Source: Phreatobacter sp.
Lineage (GTDB): Bacteria > Pseudomonadota > Alphaproteobacteria > Rhizobiales > Phreatobacteraceae
Length of the DNA: 64,000 nt
Reading direction: 5' to 3'
Assembly (NCBI RefSeq): GCF_016793595.1
Contig: NZ_JAEULY010000004.1
Coordinates: 1 to 64,000, forward strand
Numbering within the stretch: position 1 is the stretch's first letter; each line of letters begins with the position of its first letter. Made by a program: the position numbers and the translations under genes. Positions 33,400 through 43,086 of this stretch are shown here, in pieces. Below the pieces are notes generated by a model. The model saw only the letters and a program-made list of their open reading frames with translations, was not told where the DNA came from and did no database searches.

Positions 33400-34272
33400 A
33401 TGCGTTCCATGCTGTTCGTGCCGGCGGATTCGGAGAAGAAGCTCGGCAAGGGTCTCGAGAGCGGGGCCGATGCGCTGATCCTCGATCTTGAGGATTCGGT
33501 CGCCGCCGCCAACAAGCCGGCGGCCCGCGCAATGGCGCGCGCCTTCCTCGCGCAGCACGTGCCGACCAGGAACCGGCCGCTGCTCATGGTGCGCGTCAAC
33601 GCGCTGGATACCGGCCTCACCGACGCCGATCTCGACGCGATCGTCGGCGTCAGGCCCGATGCGATCATGCTGCCGAAGGCCGAGGGCGGACGCGACGTCT
33701 CCCACCTCGACGCCAAGCTGACCGCGCGCGAGGCCATTGCGGGTATCGACGACCAGACCATCAAGATCGTCGTCGTCGCCACGGAGACCGCCAGAGCCGT
33801 GTTCAGCCTCGGCACCTACGAGGGCGCGAGCCCGCGCCTCTCCGGCCTCACATGGGGCGCCGAGGACCTGTCCGCCGATATCGGCGCGGAAACCAATCGC
33901 GCGCCGGACGGCCGCCACACCGAGCCGTTCCGCATCGCCCGCTCGCTCTGCCTGTTCGGCGCGGTCGCCGCCGGGGTCCAGCCCATCGACACCGTGTTCC
34001 CGGCCTTCCGCGACACGGAGGGCCTGACGCGGGAATGCGAGGAGGCCCGGCGCGACGGCTTCACCGGCAAGATGGCGATCCATCCGGCGCAGGTGCCGGT
34101 CATCAACGCCGTGTTCTCGCCGACGCCGGAGGCCATCGCCGAGGCCGAGGCCGTGATCGCGGCCTTCGCGGCAAATCCATCGGCGGGCGTCGTCAATATC
34201 GGCGGCGAGATGTTCGACCGCCCCCACCTCACCCGCGCCGAGCGTTTGCTCGCGCGGGCGGGCAAGCGCTGA
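33400..34272 (+). CDS. CitE/HpcH-family CoA lyase
   Basis: A 290-residue TIM-barrel lyase: MLFVPADSEKKLGKGLESGADALILDLEDSV opens the CitE fold, and the Mg-binding/CoA site appears as VATETARAVFSL and LTWGAEDLSADIGAETN. GKMAIHPAQVPVINAVFSP is a strong signature. Likely reactions are (S)-malyl-CoA/citramalyl-CoA or beta-methylmalyl-CoA cleavage. Start ATG 33400 has GGAG at 33388-33391; an in-frame GTG at 33391 overlaps the MaoC stop. Together they likely form a two-gene module acting on C4-C5 acyl-CoAs. Confidence 0.85.
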   Translation: MRSMLFVPADSEKKLGKGLESGADALILDLEDSVAAANKPAARAMARAFLAQHVPTRNRPLLMVRVNALDTGLTDADLDAIVGVRPDAIMLPKAEGGRDVSHLDAKLTAREAIAGIDDQTIKIVVVATETARAVFSLGTYEGASPRLSGLTWGAEDLSADIGAETNRAPDGRHTEPFRIARSLCLFGAVAAGVQPIDTVFPAFRDTEGLTRECEEARRDGFTGKMAIHPAQVPVINAVFSPTPEAIAEAEAVIAAFAANPSAGVVNIGGEMFDRPHLTRAERLLARAGKR

Positions 34273-34278
34273 CCGGCG

Positions 34279-34914
34279 TCAGGCCTTCCGCTTCTCGTCG
34301 AAATTGCCGCCGCCGGCGGGCCGCGTCATCTTGAACATCTGTTCCGACCCGACCTGGAAATACTGATCGTAGCCGCCGCGCATGATCGGGTGCATCCGGC
34401 CCGTATCGACGATGCCGTCGACGATGAAGTCGTCGTTGATGTACATGCCGACGACCTGGCCGATGACCAGGAAATAGTTGGTCACGCCTTCGAGCGAGGT
34501 CAGCGGCACCGTCTGCAGCCATTTGCATTCGAGCGCGGCGGGGGCTGCCTTCACGCGCGGCGCCTTCACATAGTGCGAGGGCGCGGCCTCGAGGCCCGCG
34601 AAGTCCAGCTCGCTCTCGCCGCGTGCCAGTGGCGCGGATGTCGCGTTCATGGCGTCGCGTAGTTCCCACGACACGAAGGAGCAGGTGAACTCGCCCGTCT
34701 CCTCGACGAAGGCGCGGGCGTCCTTCATGCCACCGCCGGCAAAGGCGACCATGTGCGGCTTGTCGGAAATGGCGTTGAAGAACGAATAGGGCGCGCAGTT
34801 GACCCGCCCCTGTCCGTCGAGCGCTGTGATCCAGCCGATCGGCCGGGGCGAGACGATGGCCTTGAACGGATCGTAGCGCAGGCCGTGATTGGCGGCGGTG
34901 ACGTCGTAATGCAT
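34279..34914 (-). CDS. Flavin reductase-like FMN-binding protein
   Basis: A 211-residue protein of the flavin-reductase-like split-barrel family. The flavin-site signature is AIVSPRPIGWITALDGQGRVNCAPYSFFNAIS, and AAPAALECKWLQTV with VVGMYINDDFIVDG follows. Members supply reduced FMN or reduce quinones, nitro compounds or coenzyme F420-like substrates; this subset often has uncertain function. It is leftward with a nitroreductase upstream (5-base gap), so the pair is an operon, and is convergent with the CitE-like gene. Confidence 0.85.
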   Translation of the reverse strand: MHYDVTAANHGLRYDPFKAIVSPRPIGWITALDGQGRVNCAPYSFFNAISDKPHMVAFAGGGMKDARAFVEETGEFTCSFVSWELRDAMNATSAPLARGESELDFAGLEAAPSHYVKAPRVKAAPAALECKWLQTVPLTSLEGVTNYFLVIGQVVGMYINDDFIVDGIVDTGRMHPIMRGGYDQYFQVGSEQMFKMTRPAGGGNFDEKRKA

Positions 34915-34919
34915 CGGAT

Positions 34920-35498
34920 TCAGCCTTCGAAACGCGAGGTGATGGCGGTCATGTCGGGGCGCACGCGATCCTCGGCCCTGGCGGAGGGCGTGCCGATATG
35001 GACGAAGCCGGCGATCTTCTCGTGTGCGTCGAGGCCGAGGCGGTCCAGCACCCGGCGGTCATAGGCCGGCCATTCGGTGACCCAGTTGCCGCCAAAACCA
35101 TGCGCGATCGCTGCATGGAGCAGGTTGAGGCAGACAGCGCCGGCCGACAGAACCTGCTCCCATTCCGGGATCTTCACGTGCGGGGCCGCGCGCGAGACCA
35201 CGGCGACGCAGACCGGCGCGCGCGTGAAGCGCGCGGCATCGATCTCGACCTTCTTCGGATCAGCCGCCGCATCGTCGGACTTCACGAGATCAGCCAGGAA
35301 ACCGCCGAGTTTCTCGCCGGCCTGCCGATCGATGATGACGAAGCGCCAGGGCGCGAGCTTGCCGTGATCGGGCACGCGCGCGGCGACCGCCAGCATGGAC
35401 GCGAGCGCTGCGGCATCCGGACCGGGCCCCTGCATCAGGGCGAAAGGCGTGGACCGGCGGGTCGTCAGATGGTCGATCAGAACGGGGGATGCACTCAT
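34920..35498 (-). CDS. Nitroreductase-family protein
   Basis: A 192-residue FMN-dependent oxidoreductase. LTTRRSTPFALMQGPGPDAAALASMLAVAARVPDHGKLAPWRFVIID is the N-terminal dimer/FMN region, and AVCLNLLHAAIAHGFGGNWVTEW the conserved middle segment. The protein is shorter than classical NfsB and resembles RutE/HadB-type or BluB-adjacent nitroreductases. It may reduce nitro groups, quinones or malonic semialdehyde-like substrates. ATG at 35498; a longer frame to 35606 lacks conserved sequence. Operon with the flavin reductase. Confidence 0.86.
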   Translation of the reverse strand: MSASPVLIDHLTTRRSTPFALMQGPGPDAAALASMLAVAARVPDHGKLAPWRFVIIDRQAGEKLGGFLADLVKSDDAAADPKKVEIDAARFTRAPVCVAVVSRAAPHVKIPEWEQVLSAGAVCLNLLHAAIAHGFGGNWVTEWPAYDRRVLDRLGLDAHEKIAGFVHIGTPSARAEDRVRPDMTAITSRFEG

Positions 35499-35656
35499 CG
35501 TGGGTCTCGCTTGGGGCGTGGTTGCGGCGGGGGCCGGCGGCGGCTCGCCCTCACCTGGGATTGGCGCGTCATTCCGCCAAGGGGCACGATCGGCGCTTGC
35601 CTGCAAGCCTCTGCCGCACCAAAAAGGCCATAATCGCCCGCGACATGGGTCACGAC

Positions 35657-36730
35657 ATGACGATCACCCCTCGCCGCCTGCCCCTTGCGGCCCTCGCGCT
35701 TGCCCTCGCCTGCCTCGCCGGCGGCGACGAGGCTGCCGCGCAGTTCAGCACGGGCGGACCGGGCTCCGTCACGCCGCAGACCCCCGGCACCGACGCAGCG
35801 CCGCTCGCCACCGAGCCGCAGCGCCGGCGGCGGCAGATGCCCGGCGGCGCGGCGACGCCGTTCTTCACGCTGCCCGACGGCGCCATGACCTTCACGCCGC
35901 AGACCGGCACCAATCCGGCGCTGATGCCGAGCATGCCGGCAACCCCGACCATGCCACCGCAGTTCTCCGACCGGGCGGCCATCGCCTTCGACGCGCGGTT
36001 CCGGCAGGGTGGGCAATATGTCCGCGACGGCCTCCACTGGCGCGTCTTCGCCGACAAGCCCGAGCCGAGCGGCGCCTTCGCGCTCGTCGCCGAATCGCGC
36101 GACCCCGCGCCGGTCTTCGCGCTCAGGCCCGGCGGCTACATCGTCCATGTCGCCTTCGGCACCTTTTCGCAGACGCGCCGGCTTGCGGTCGGCGAGACGC
36201 CGCAGCGGGATACGATCATCCTCAATGCTGGAGCCGTGCGCCTCGTCGGCAAGGTCGGCGAGCGTGACATCCGCAACGCGCGCTTGTCCTTCGACATCTT
36301 CGCCGGCGGCCTGTTCGAGGGCGGCGAACCGCGCCTCGTCATGCGGCAGGCGCCAGCGGGCGACCTTATCGCGCTTCCCGAGGGCACCTATCACGTCGTC
36401 TCGGTCTATGGCGACGCCAATGCCACCATCCGCGCCGACCTGCGCGTGCGCGCCGGGCAGATCACCGATGCCACCATCCACCATCGCGCGGCGCAGGTGA
36501 GCCTGCGCCTCGTCCGGGGCGCGGCTGGCGGCGAGCCCATCGGCAATGCCGCCTGGACCGTGCTGACGCCGGGCGGCGACGTGATCAAGGAATCGATCGG
36601 GGCCTTCCCCGACATGGTGCTGCAGGAGGGCGAGTACCTCGCCATCGCCCGCCACGAGGGGCGCGTCTTCAACCAGAAATTCCAGGTGGAAGCCGGCAAG
36701 GACCAGCAGGTCGAGGTCATTGCGCGGTAA
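35657..36730 (+). CDS. Secreted protein with repeated beta domains, unknown function
   Basis: A 357-residue exported protein. Signal peptide: MTITPRRLPLAALALALACLAGGDEAAAQ. After a Pro/Thr-rich spacer to about 115, four or so beta-rich units follow, each ending with motifs such as GGYIVHVAFGTFSQTRRLAV, PEGTYHVVSVYGDANATIRADLRV and QEGEYLAIARHEGRVFNQKFQVEAG. The pattern suggests carboxypeptidase-regulatory-like or Ig-like repeats, though I recognise no named family. It is divergent from the nitroreductase gene by 158 bases. ATG at 35645 is an equally possible start. Confidence 0.7.
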   Translation: MTITPRRLPLAALALALACLAGGDEAAAQFSTGGPGSVTPQTPGTDAAPLATEPQRRRRQMPGGAATPFFTLPDGAMTFTPQTGTNPALMPSMPATPTMPPQFSDRAAIAFDARFRQGGQYVRDGLHWRVFADKPEPSGAFALVAESRDPAPVFALRPGGYIVHVAFGTFSQTRRLAVGETPQRDTIILNAGAVRLVGKVGERDIRNARLSFDIFAGGLFEGGEPRLVMRQAPAGDLIALPEGTYHVVSVYGDANATIRADLRVRAGQITDATIHHRAAQVSLRLVRGAAGGEPIGNAAWTVLTPGGDVIKESIGAFPDMVLQEGEYLAIARHEGRVFNQKFQVEAGKDQQVEVIAR

Positions 36731-36814
36731 ATGCGCGTGCGCGGGCTGACCGCGGCTTGACGCCCCCGGGGCGCGGCACGCGGCGGCAAAGTCGCGGACC
36801 GCTGGTCCTGCCGC

Positions 36815-37321
36815 CTATTTGGCGCAGACAACGGAATAGAACATCACCATCCCCGAGAGCCTCACCTCGTCAATCTGCTGCGCAGTGACATCGACGACGA
36901 CGCTCGAAAACCGCCCGTCGGGCGTTGGCGGCAAGCGCTCCGACCTCACCCTTTGACCGTTTCGCATCAGGTCGACGCGAACGTTTGCCGGGTTGGTGGT
37001 GTATCGCAGCAGAAGCCGCTCGAAACGCGAGCCGTCGAGAATCCTGATCGATAGCGGCCCGGTGTCGAGAACGAGAATGGGGCTGGGGTCTGTGCCGCCA
37101 ACGTGGTCGCTCGCCTTGCCCACCGCGAATTGCTGCACCATGCCGCCCGGCAAAGCAGTGAGCTCCAGCGGGCCGGCGCGTAGGCTGACGTATCGACCGA
37201 TGGCGATCTGCGACAATGGCAGGCAGTAGGACGCGCCTTGCGCCGACGCCGGGTGAGACGACGTGGCCAACGCGGCCAACGCGGCCGCAAGGAAAAGAAC
37301 CGCCCGGTTCGCTGCTCGCAT
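36815..37321 (-). CDS. Secreted protein of unknown function
   Basis: A 168-residue protein with a signal peptide (MRAANRAVLFLAAALAALATSSHPASA). Mature protein begins QGASYCLPLSQIAIGRYVS and shows strands PLELTALPGGMVQQFAVG, LLRYTTNPANVRVDLMRNG; one Cys near the start and one at the C-terminal end (SVVCAK) could pair. No family recognised. Start at 37321 is preceded by GAGGCGCAC; the longer frame to 37360 would put 13 residues before the signal peptide. It lies in a tandem with the next secreted protein gene, leftward. Confidence 0.6.
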   Translation of the reverse strand: MRAANRAVLFLAAALAALATSSHPASAQGASYCLPLSQIAIGRYVSLRAGPLELTALPGGMVQQFAVGKASDHVGGTDPSPILVLDTGPLSIRILDGSRFERLLLRYTTNPANVRVDLMRNGQRVRSERLPPTPDGRFSSVVVDVTAQQIDEVRLSGMVMFYSVVCAK

Positions 37322-37470
37322 GTGCGCCTCGGAAATGGTCGCAATTGCCGTTTTCGACAATCAACACTTCCGGTTGTGCGGCGAGCGGTCAATATCCGGA
37401 CTGTACCGCACAGGATCATCAGCACGTGCCGACGGGGCCGGCTCGGCTGCCGACGATCTTCCCTGCGCCT

Positions 37471-38307
37471 TCAGCTGGCGCAGCGCGCGGGGTTGCTCTG
37501 CAAGCTCAGGTTCGAGGCCTCGAACGACGCCCGCATGCCGCAATCGCTCCGGCGGCAGACGTGATCGAGGTCGCGGACGTTGATGGCCCCCGACGCCGCA
37601 CGGGTGATGTCGAGCCGGCAATGTCCGGTCCCGTCGCGTCGTTCGTAGCGCCAGCCGCCGGCGGTCGGCGTCGTGCTGCCTTCGAGATGGCAGGAATGCC
37701 CGCCTCCCCCCACGGTCTCCATGCGAAAGCGGGCGCTGCCGTTCGCGCCGACATCCAGCCGCAGGAGAGCGTGGCGGTTCCGGTAGCAATAGGCCCCAGC
37801 AGGGCTGGCCGCAGCCGCGCTGCTCACGACCCGCCCGGCCGCAGCGGGGCGGCCTGCCCTGCCGCAAGCGGTCTGCGACAGCCGCCAGTTGCCCTCGCCG
37901 AGCGAGGCGATGTCGGCGATCTTCCAGCGATCGCCCGCGCGCTCGAACTCATAGCGGTAGTGGTTCGGTTTCCCCAGGCTCATGAAGCGGACATCGACGC
38001 TGGCGCGATCGCCTTCGGTCCGCGCCTCCATGCGGATCGTCCGGGCGATCTCCGCCTCGTCGTAGTTGTTGCCGTCGCTGGTGAGCGCGAAGTCGATGCA
38101 TTCCTCACGGTCGTTCGCCGCGAGCAGGCGCACCAGCGGTGGCTGGAAATGACGGGCGCGGTTGGCCGGCGCGCGCATCCGGTCCAGGGAACTGCGGGTC
38201 AGGCCGCCAGCATAGATGCCCTCGACGATCGCCTGGGGCGTCTGGGCCTCCGCCGCCGAGGCCAGGCCGAGCATCCCGGCCAGGATAAGGGCCGCGGTCC
38301 ATTGCAT
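37471..38307 (-). CDS. Secreted protein with N-terminal NTF2-like domain, unknown function
   Basis: A 278-residue protein with a signal peptide (MQWTAALILAGMLGLASAAEA). The N-terminal half (22-145) reads like DUF3828/NTF2-type proteins (EGIYAGGLTRSSLDRM, YRYEFERAGDRWKIADIASLG). The C-terminal half (170-278) has six Cys, including CYRNRHALLRLDV, GHSCHLEG, CRLDITR, and CRRSDCG, and looks like a compact, disulfide-rich domain. No known assignment. It lies between a smaller secreted protein and thrS, all leftward, with over 100 bases of gap on each side. Confidence 0.65.
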   Translation of the reverse strand: MQWTAALILAGMLGLASAAEAQTPQAIVEGIYAGGLTRSSLDRMRAPANRARHFQPPLVRLLAANDREECIDFALTSDGNNYDEAEIARTIRMEARTEGDRASVDVRFMSLGKPNHYRYEFERAGDRWKIADIASLGEGNWRLSQTACGRAGRPAAAGRVVSSAAAASPAGAYCYRNRHALLRLDVGANGSARFRMETVGGGGHSCHLEGSTTPTAGGWRYERRDGTGHCRLDITRAASGAINVRDLDHVCRRSDCGMRASFEASNLSLQSNPARCAS

Positions 38308-38499
38308 GCCGAACCTCCCGGGCGGATCGTCGCCCGTGAAAGCTGCAAGCGGGTGGCCCTCGCCGTCTTCAGCCTTTCAGATGATGACGGGCAGCGGCCG
38401 CGGCCGCCGCGCCGTTCCGCGCGACCGGATCGCGCATGGCAGGCGGGGACCGGCCATTCGCCGGTCCCATTGCTTCTCGTCCATCCCGAATGGCGCCGG

Positions 38500-40470
38500 T
38501 CAGCCCGCCGCCAGCTTCCGCCGGACATCGGGCGGCGTCGCCTCGTCGGCGAGCTTCGCCACGAGGTCGTCGAGGCCGATCACCTCCTGCGCCTGGCTGC
38601 CGAGGCGACGCACCGAGACGGTGCGTTCGGCGGCCTCCTTCTTGCCGACCGCGAGGATGACCGGGATCTTCTGCAGCGAGTGCTCGCGCACCTTGTAGGA
38701 GATCTTCTCGTTCCTGATGTCGGCGTCGGCCTTCAGCCCGGCCTTCTTGCAGGCAGCGAGCACTTCCAGCGCATAATCGTCGGCCTCCGAGGTGATCGGG
38801 CAGACCATGACCTGTTTCGGCGCGAACCAGAACGGGAAATTGCCGGCATAATTCTCGATCAGAATGCCTATGAAGCGCTCCATCGAACCGCAGATGGCGC
38901 GGTGGACCATGACCGGCGGGGTCTTCTCGCCGCTGGCGTCGATGTAGAAGGCGCCGAATCGCTCCGGCAGGTTGAAGTCGACCTGCGTGGTGCCGCACTG
39001 CCAGTCGCGGCCGATGGCGTCGCGCAGCACGTACTCGAATTTCGGCCCGTAGAACGCGCCCTCGCCCGGATTGATGGCGGTCTTGATCCGTCCGCCGGAC
39101 TGATCGGCGATGGTCTTCAGCACCTTCTCCATGACGGCTTCGGCGCGGTCCCATAGCGCATCCGCGCCGACGCGCTTTTCCGGCCGGGTCGAGAGCTTCA
39201 CCACGATCTCGTCGAAGCCGAAATCGGCATAGGTGGTCAGGATCAGGTCGTTGATGCGGATGCACTCCGCCTCAAGCTGCTCGTCGGTGCAGAAGACATG
39301 GGCGTCGTCCTGGGTGAAGCCGCGCACGCGCATCAGCCCGTGAAGCGCGCCCGAGGGCTCGTAGCGATGGACGACGCCGAATTCGGCGAGCTTCATCGGC
39401 AGGTCGCGATAGCTCTTCAGGCCGTGCTTGAAGATCTGCACGTGCCCCGGGCAGTTCATCGGCTTGATGGCGAACCAGCGCTTGTCCTCGGCCTCGTCGC
39501 CGGCCGAGATCGCCGCGAACATGTTCTCCTTGTACCAACCCCAGTGACCGGACGTCTCCCACAGCGACTTGTCCAGAAGCTGCGGGGCGTTGACCTCGTC
39601 ATAGCCGTGCTCGGCGAGGCGGCGGCGCATATAGGCGACGAGGGTCTGGAACATCGACCAGCCCTTGGGGTGCCAGAACACGACGCCCGGCCCCTCCTCC
39701 TGGAAATGGAACAGGTCCATCTCGCGGCCGAGCCGGCGATGGTCGCGCTTCTCAGCCTCCTCCAGCATGTGGAGATAGGCTTTCAGCTCCTCGTCGGTCC
39801 GGAAGGCGGTGGCGTAGATGCGGGTCAGCATCGGCTTGCTGGAATCGCCGCGCCAGTAGGCACCGGCCACCTTCATCAGCTTGAAGGAATTGCCGATCTG
39901 GCCGGTCGAGGCCATGTGCGGGCCACGGCAGAGGTCGAACCAGCCGCCCTGGTCGTAGAGCTTGATGTCCTGACCGGCGGGGATCGCCTCGACCAGCTCG
40001 ACTTTGAAATTCTCGCCCTTGTCGCGGAAGATGTGCGCCGCCTCGTCGCGCGAGACGACGCGCTTGGTGAAGGGCTTGTTGGCCGCGATGATCCGGCGCA
40101 TCTCGGCCTCGATCGCCGCGAAGTCCTCGGGCGTGAACGGCTCGTTGCGGAAAAAGTCGTAATAGAAGCCGTTCTCGATCACCGGACCGATGGTGACCTG
40201 CGTGCCCGGCCAGAGCTTCTGCACGGCCTCGGCCATGACATGGGCCGCGTCGTGGCGGATCAGTTCCAGCGCCTCGGGGCTTTCGCGGGTGACGAATTCG
40301 ATGCGCGCGTCGGCCGCGATCGGATCGGAAAGGTCCGCAACGACGCCGTCGAGCTTCACGGCGATGGACTTCTTGGCAAGGGAGGGGGCGATGGCCTTGG
40401 CAACGTCGAGCCCGGTCACACCGGAATCGTAGGAACGCTGGGCGCCATCAGGGAAGGTCAGGACAGGCAT
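38500..40470 (-). CDS. thrS: Threonyl-tRNA synthetase
   Basis: A 656-residue class II synthetase. An N-terminal TGS domain (about 1-60, [29 protein letters not shown]) precedes the editing domain with [12 protein letters not shown], and the catalytic core shows motif 2 [28 protein letters not shown] and motif 3 near [11 protein letters not shown]. The C-terminal anticodon-binding domain ends near RRKLAAG. It attaches threonine to tRNA-Thr, whose gene (TGT) is at 23463. GGAGAGAAAA precedes the ATG. The 190-base region before 38500 contains no gene. Confidence 0.97.
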   Translation of the reverse strand: MPVLTFPDGAQRSYDSGVTGLDVAKAIAPSLAKKSIAVKLDGVVADLSDPIAADARIEFVTRESPEALELIRHDAAHVMAEAVQKLWPGTQVTIGPVIENGFYYDFFRNEPFTPEDFAAIEAEMRRIIAANKPFTKRVVSRDEAAHIFRDKGENFKVELVEAIPAGQDIKLYDQGGWFDLCRGPHMASTGQIGNSFKLMKVAGAYWRGDSSKPMLTRIYATAFRTDEELKAYLHMLEEAEKRDHRRLGREMDLFHFQEEGPGVVFWHPKGWSMFQTLVAYMRRRLAEHGYDEVNAPQLLDKSLWETSGHWGWYKENMFAAISAGDEAEDKRWFAIKPMNCPGHVQIFKHGLKSYRDLPMKLAEFGVVHRYEPSGALHGLMRVRGFTQDDAHVFCTDEQLEAECIRINDLILTTYADFGFDEIVVKLSTRPEKRVGADALWDRAEAVMEKVLKTIADQSGGRIKTAINPGEGAFYGPKFEYVLRDAIGRDWQCGTTQVDFNLPERFGAFYIDASGEKTPPVMVHRAICGSMERFIGILIENYAGNFPFWFAPKQVMVCPITSEADDYALEVLAACKKAGLKADADIRNEKISYKVREHSLQKIPVILAVGKKEAAERTVSVRRLGSQAQEVIGLDDLVAKLADEATPPDVRRKLAAG

Positions 40471-40665
40471 TTTTCTCTCCGCTCACTCCTGCCGACAAAG
40501 CAGGTAAGGGGTGGGTTCGGGCTTGGATGCGCGTTCCCCGGGAGTTGCCGACACGAGCCAGCATCCGGTCGGGAAACACGGCAGGAAATAGCCGAGGGCG
40601 GCATCAGGAGCAATGCACTGGCGAAGGCGGATGCGGTGCGACGGTCGCTGCGTTAGGTTCGGCCG

Positions 40666-41343
40666 ATGCGGACCCTGGTTCTCCTGTTCGGCCTGCTCGC
40701 CTGCCCGGCCGGCGCGGCGCAGGCCCAGTCCACACCGCCCGCCGCCGCGCAGGCGATGACGCCGATGACCTTCGCGCTGGTGACCGGCGCGCCGGATTCC
40801 TGCGGCCCCGGCTGCGCGCAGTGGATCGTCGCGGAGGGCGTGATCCTGCCCGGATCGGTCGTCGCCTTCGACGAGTTCGCGCGGCAGCTCAGGGGCGCCC
40901 GCCCGCCGCTCGTGATCCATTCGCCGGGCGGCATCCTCGACGTCACGCTGGCGCTGGGGCGGATCGTCCGGCGGGCCGGCCTCGACACCATTGTCGCGCG
41001 CACCGACCGCTCCGGAGAGACGCCGGCACTGGCGCTCGACGGCGAGTGTTTCGGGGCCTGCTTCTACCTGCTCGCGGCCGGGCGCGGGCGCAGCGCCGCT
41101 CCCGGCGCGGTCATCTCGATCAGCCCGGTCGATTTCCGTCACCCGGCCGGCGGCGAACTGCCGGAAGCGCTGCGCGCGCGCCTCATCACCGCAACGCTGG
41201 AGAGGGTCCGCGCCTATCTGTCTGAAATGGGCATCGACCCCGCGCTCGCGCTTTATCTCGACGGCGAGCGCTACGAGCCCTTCTATCCGGCGCGCGGCCT
41301 CCTGGAGACCTACGGCCTGATCACCCGCGATCCGTCGAACTAG
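40666..41343 (+). CDS. Secreted ClpP-fold protein lacking the catalytic serine
   Basis: A 225-residue exported protein: signal peptide MRTLVLLFGLLACPAGAAQA, then PLVIHSPGGILDVTLALGRIVR and ALDGECFGACFYLLAAG, the two hallmarks of the ClpP/crotonase fold proteins common in alphaproteobacteria. Relatives usually have C-A-S-A-C around the nucleophile; this protein has C128-F-G130-A-C132, so the Ser position is Gly and protease activity is doubtful. Other conserved features are intact. It overlaps the 3' end of yidD by 23 bases, tail to tail. Confidence 0.75.
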   Translation: MRTLVLLFGLLACPAGAAQAQSTPPAAAQAMTPMTFALVTGAPDSCGPGCAQWIVAEGVILPGSVVAFDEFARQLRGARPPLVIHSPGGILDVTLALGRIVRRAGLDTIVARTDRSGETPALALDGECFGACFYLLAAGRGRSAAPGAVISISPVDFRHPAGGELPEALRARLITATLERVRAYLSEMGIDPALALYLDGERYEPFYPARGLLETYGLITRDPSN

Positions 41344-41704
41344 GAGCAGTCACGGCCTCGCAGACCGGGCCGCCCCGCCGCCAGCGCCAGTTGCCGTAGC
41401 GCCAGGGGCGGAGCCAGCCTGCGCCCGGAGGCAAGCCCGATGGCGGATTGTCGATGCCCGAGGTGCCGTAGGGGTGGCAGCGGCACAGGCGCGCCAGTCC
41501 CATCCAGCCGCCGGCCCAGAGACCATGGCGCATCACCGCCTCGTCCATATAGGCCGAGCATGTCGGCAGATGCCGACACCAGCGGCCGACGAGCATGGAG
41601 ATCGAGAGCTGATAGGCCCGGATCAGGCCGTGACCGGCAAGGCGCGGCCAGCGCGACGGGCGGCGGTCGGCGAACAGGCTGTCGAGATCGTCCGCGCGGC
41701 TCAT
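41321..41704 (-). CDS. yidD: Membrane protein insertion efficiency factor YidD
   Basis: A 127-residue YidD family protein. The signature region reads [41 protein letters not shown], with cysteines at the conserved positions. YidD assists YidC-dependent membrane insertion, at the inner membrane. An N-terminal 20 residues and a Trp/Arg-rich tail add to the usual core of about 75 residues. Its start overlaps the stop of the Fe-S scaffold by 4 bases (ATGA), and its 3' end overlaps the ClpP-like gene's stop. Confidence 0.92.
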   Translation of the reverse strand: MSRADDLDSLFADRRPSRWPRLAGHGLIRAYQLSISMLVGRWCRHLPTCSAYMDEAVMRHGLWAGGWMGLARLCRCHPYGTSGIDNPPSGLPPGAGWLRPWRYGNWRWRRGGPVCEAVTAPSSTDRG

Positions 41705-42171
41705 TCCGCCGCGGCGGCCGTGCGGGCGGCCTCGATCCGTCCGATGGCGTCGACCACGGCGTCGAAGGTCAGCAGCGTCGAGGCGTGGCGGGCCTTGTAG
41801 TCGCGCACCGGTTCCAGCACGGCGATATCGGCCCAGCGGCCATCCGGCGGCGGGCCGTTCTCCTTGAGCATCCGGCGCACGGTGTCGCGCAGGGCGCGCA
41901 ATTCGCCGGCGGTCGCCCCCACCACATGGCGCGCCATGATCGAGGAGGAGGCCTGCCCCAGCGCGCAGGCCTTCACGTCATGGGCGAAGTCGGTCACCGC
42001 ATCGCCCTTCATCGCGAGATCGACCGTCACGGTCGACCCGCAGAGCTTGGAATGGGCCGTGGCGCTCGCATCCGGCTTGGCCAGCCGGCCGAGCCGCGGA
42101 ATGTCCGCCGCCAGTTCAAGGATGCGCCGGTTGTAGATGTCGTCGATCAAGGCCGAGGTCTCCGCGCCCAA
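41701..42171 (-). CDS. NifU/IscU-like Fe-S cluster scaffold, two-cysteine variant
   Basis: A 156-residue NifU-N domain protein. Conserved cluster motifs KLCGST and [19 protein letters not shown] are present. In IscU/NifU a third Cys usually follows near the C-terminus (for example R-x-x-C), but here the region reads [14 protein letters not shown], lacking it. So cluster assembly may use His or another residue, or the protein may have a modified role. I recall similar alphaproteobacterial versions. Start at 42171; it overlaps yidD by ATGA at the other end. It precedes folE divergently. Confidence 0.85.
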   Translation of the reverse strand: MGAETSALIDDIYNRRILELAADIPRLGRLAKPDASATAHSKLCGSTVTVDLAMKGDAVTDFAHDVKACALGQASSSIMARHVVGATAGELRALRDTVRRMLKENGPPPDGRWADIAVLEPVRDYKARHASTLLTFDAVVDAIGRIEAARTAAAAE

Positions 42172-42390
42172 GATGAACAGCCGTTCATGACGCGTTCACA
42201 TGCCAGCATCATATATGCCTCGCAGGCAGGCATTAAAGCCCGGCGGCAGTCCGGGCAGGTCAGCGATCGGAGGCCGATTGGACAGCTCCGGACGAGGGCA
42301 ATTTGTCGCACCCCCTCAAGGTGCCTTTTGCGCGTCCGAAACGTTCTGGCCTTCGTATCCGGAAACGTCCCTCATCGGAGTATCAGTGCC

Positions 42391-43020
42391 ATGGATGCCG
42401 TCGTTAAGACCCTTCCCCTCCCGAAGGGCGCGGAGGCTCTGCGTCATCGCCGCCCCAGCCGCGAGGAAGCCGAGGCGGCAGTCCGCACCCTGATCGAATG
42501 GGTCGGCGACAATCCCGATCGCGAAGGTCTTCTCGACACGCCGCGCCGCATGGTGAAGGCGTGGGAGGATCTGTTCCGCGGCTATGGCCAGTCGGCCGCC
42601 AAGGAACTCGGCACCGTCTTCGAGGAAGTCGGCGGCTATGGCGACGTGGTCCTGGTGCGGGACATCCCGTTCTTCTCGCATTGCGAGCATCACATCGTGC
42701 CGATCATGGGCCGCGCCCATATCGCCTATTACCCGCGCGAGGGCGTGGTCGGCCTCTCCAAGCTCGCCAAGGTCGTCGACATCTATGCCCGCCGCCTGCA
42801 GACGCAGGAGAACATGACGGCCGAGATCGTCAATGCGGTGGAGGAGAACCTTCAGCCGCGCGGCCTCGCCGTGCTGGTCGAGGCCGAGCATATGTGCATG
42901 TCGATGCGCGGCGTTCAGAAGCAGGGCGTCTCCACCATCACCACTGGCTTCACCGGCCTGTTCAAGAACGATGCCTCGGAACAGGCGCGCTTCATGCAGA
43001 TGATCCGCGGCTTCCGCTGA
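42391..43020 (+). CDS. folE: GTP cyclohydrolase I
   Basis: A 209-residue enzyme. Diagnostic stretches are [23 protein letters not shown], the Zn/active site [22 protein letters not shown], and [20 protein letters not shown], with Zn ligands from C-x-x-H (HCEHH) and Cys in M-C-M. It converts GTP to 7,8-dihydroneopterin triphosphate, the first step of folate (and queuosine precursors in some bacteria). The start has CGGAG 10 bases upstream. Its 3' end has a strong hairpin, at 43048-43074. Confidence 0.97.
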   Translation: MDAVVKTLPLPKGAEALRHRRPSREEAEAAVRTLIEWVGDNPDREGLLDTPRRMVKAWEDLFRGYGQSAAKELGTVFEEVGGYGDVVLVRDIPFFSHCEHHIVPIMGRAHIAYYPREGVVGLSKLAKVVDIYARRLQTQENMTAEIVNAVEENLQPRGLAVLVEAEHMCMSMRGVQKQGVSTITTGFTGLFKNDASEQARFMQMIRGFR

Positions 43021-43047
43021 CGCGAGACGCCATTTCGCCCAGCCCCT

Positions 43048-43074
43048 CAGCGCCCGCCTTTCCGGCGGGCGCTG
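43048..43074. terminator. Bidirectional hairpin between folE and UPF0173 gene
   Basis: CAGCGCCCGCC (43048-43058) and GGCGGGCGCTG (43064-43074) are perfect reverse complements around TTTCC, placed in the gap between two convergent genes. Neither side has a real T-run, so it may act weakly or as a mRNA 3' end stabiliser for both transcripts. Confidence 0.6.
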
Positions 43075-43086
43075 TCGCTTGCGGCC

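Noticed and set aside
37216..39156. 646-residue rightward open frame over the secreted proteins and thrS
   Set aside because: Shadow of three leftward genes, including conserved thrS; no signature of its own.
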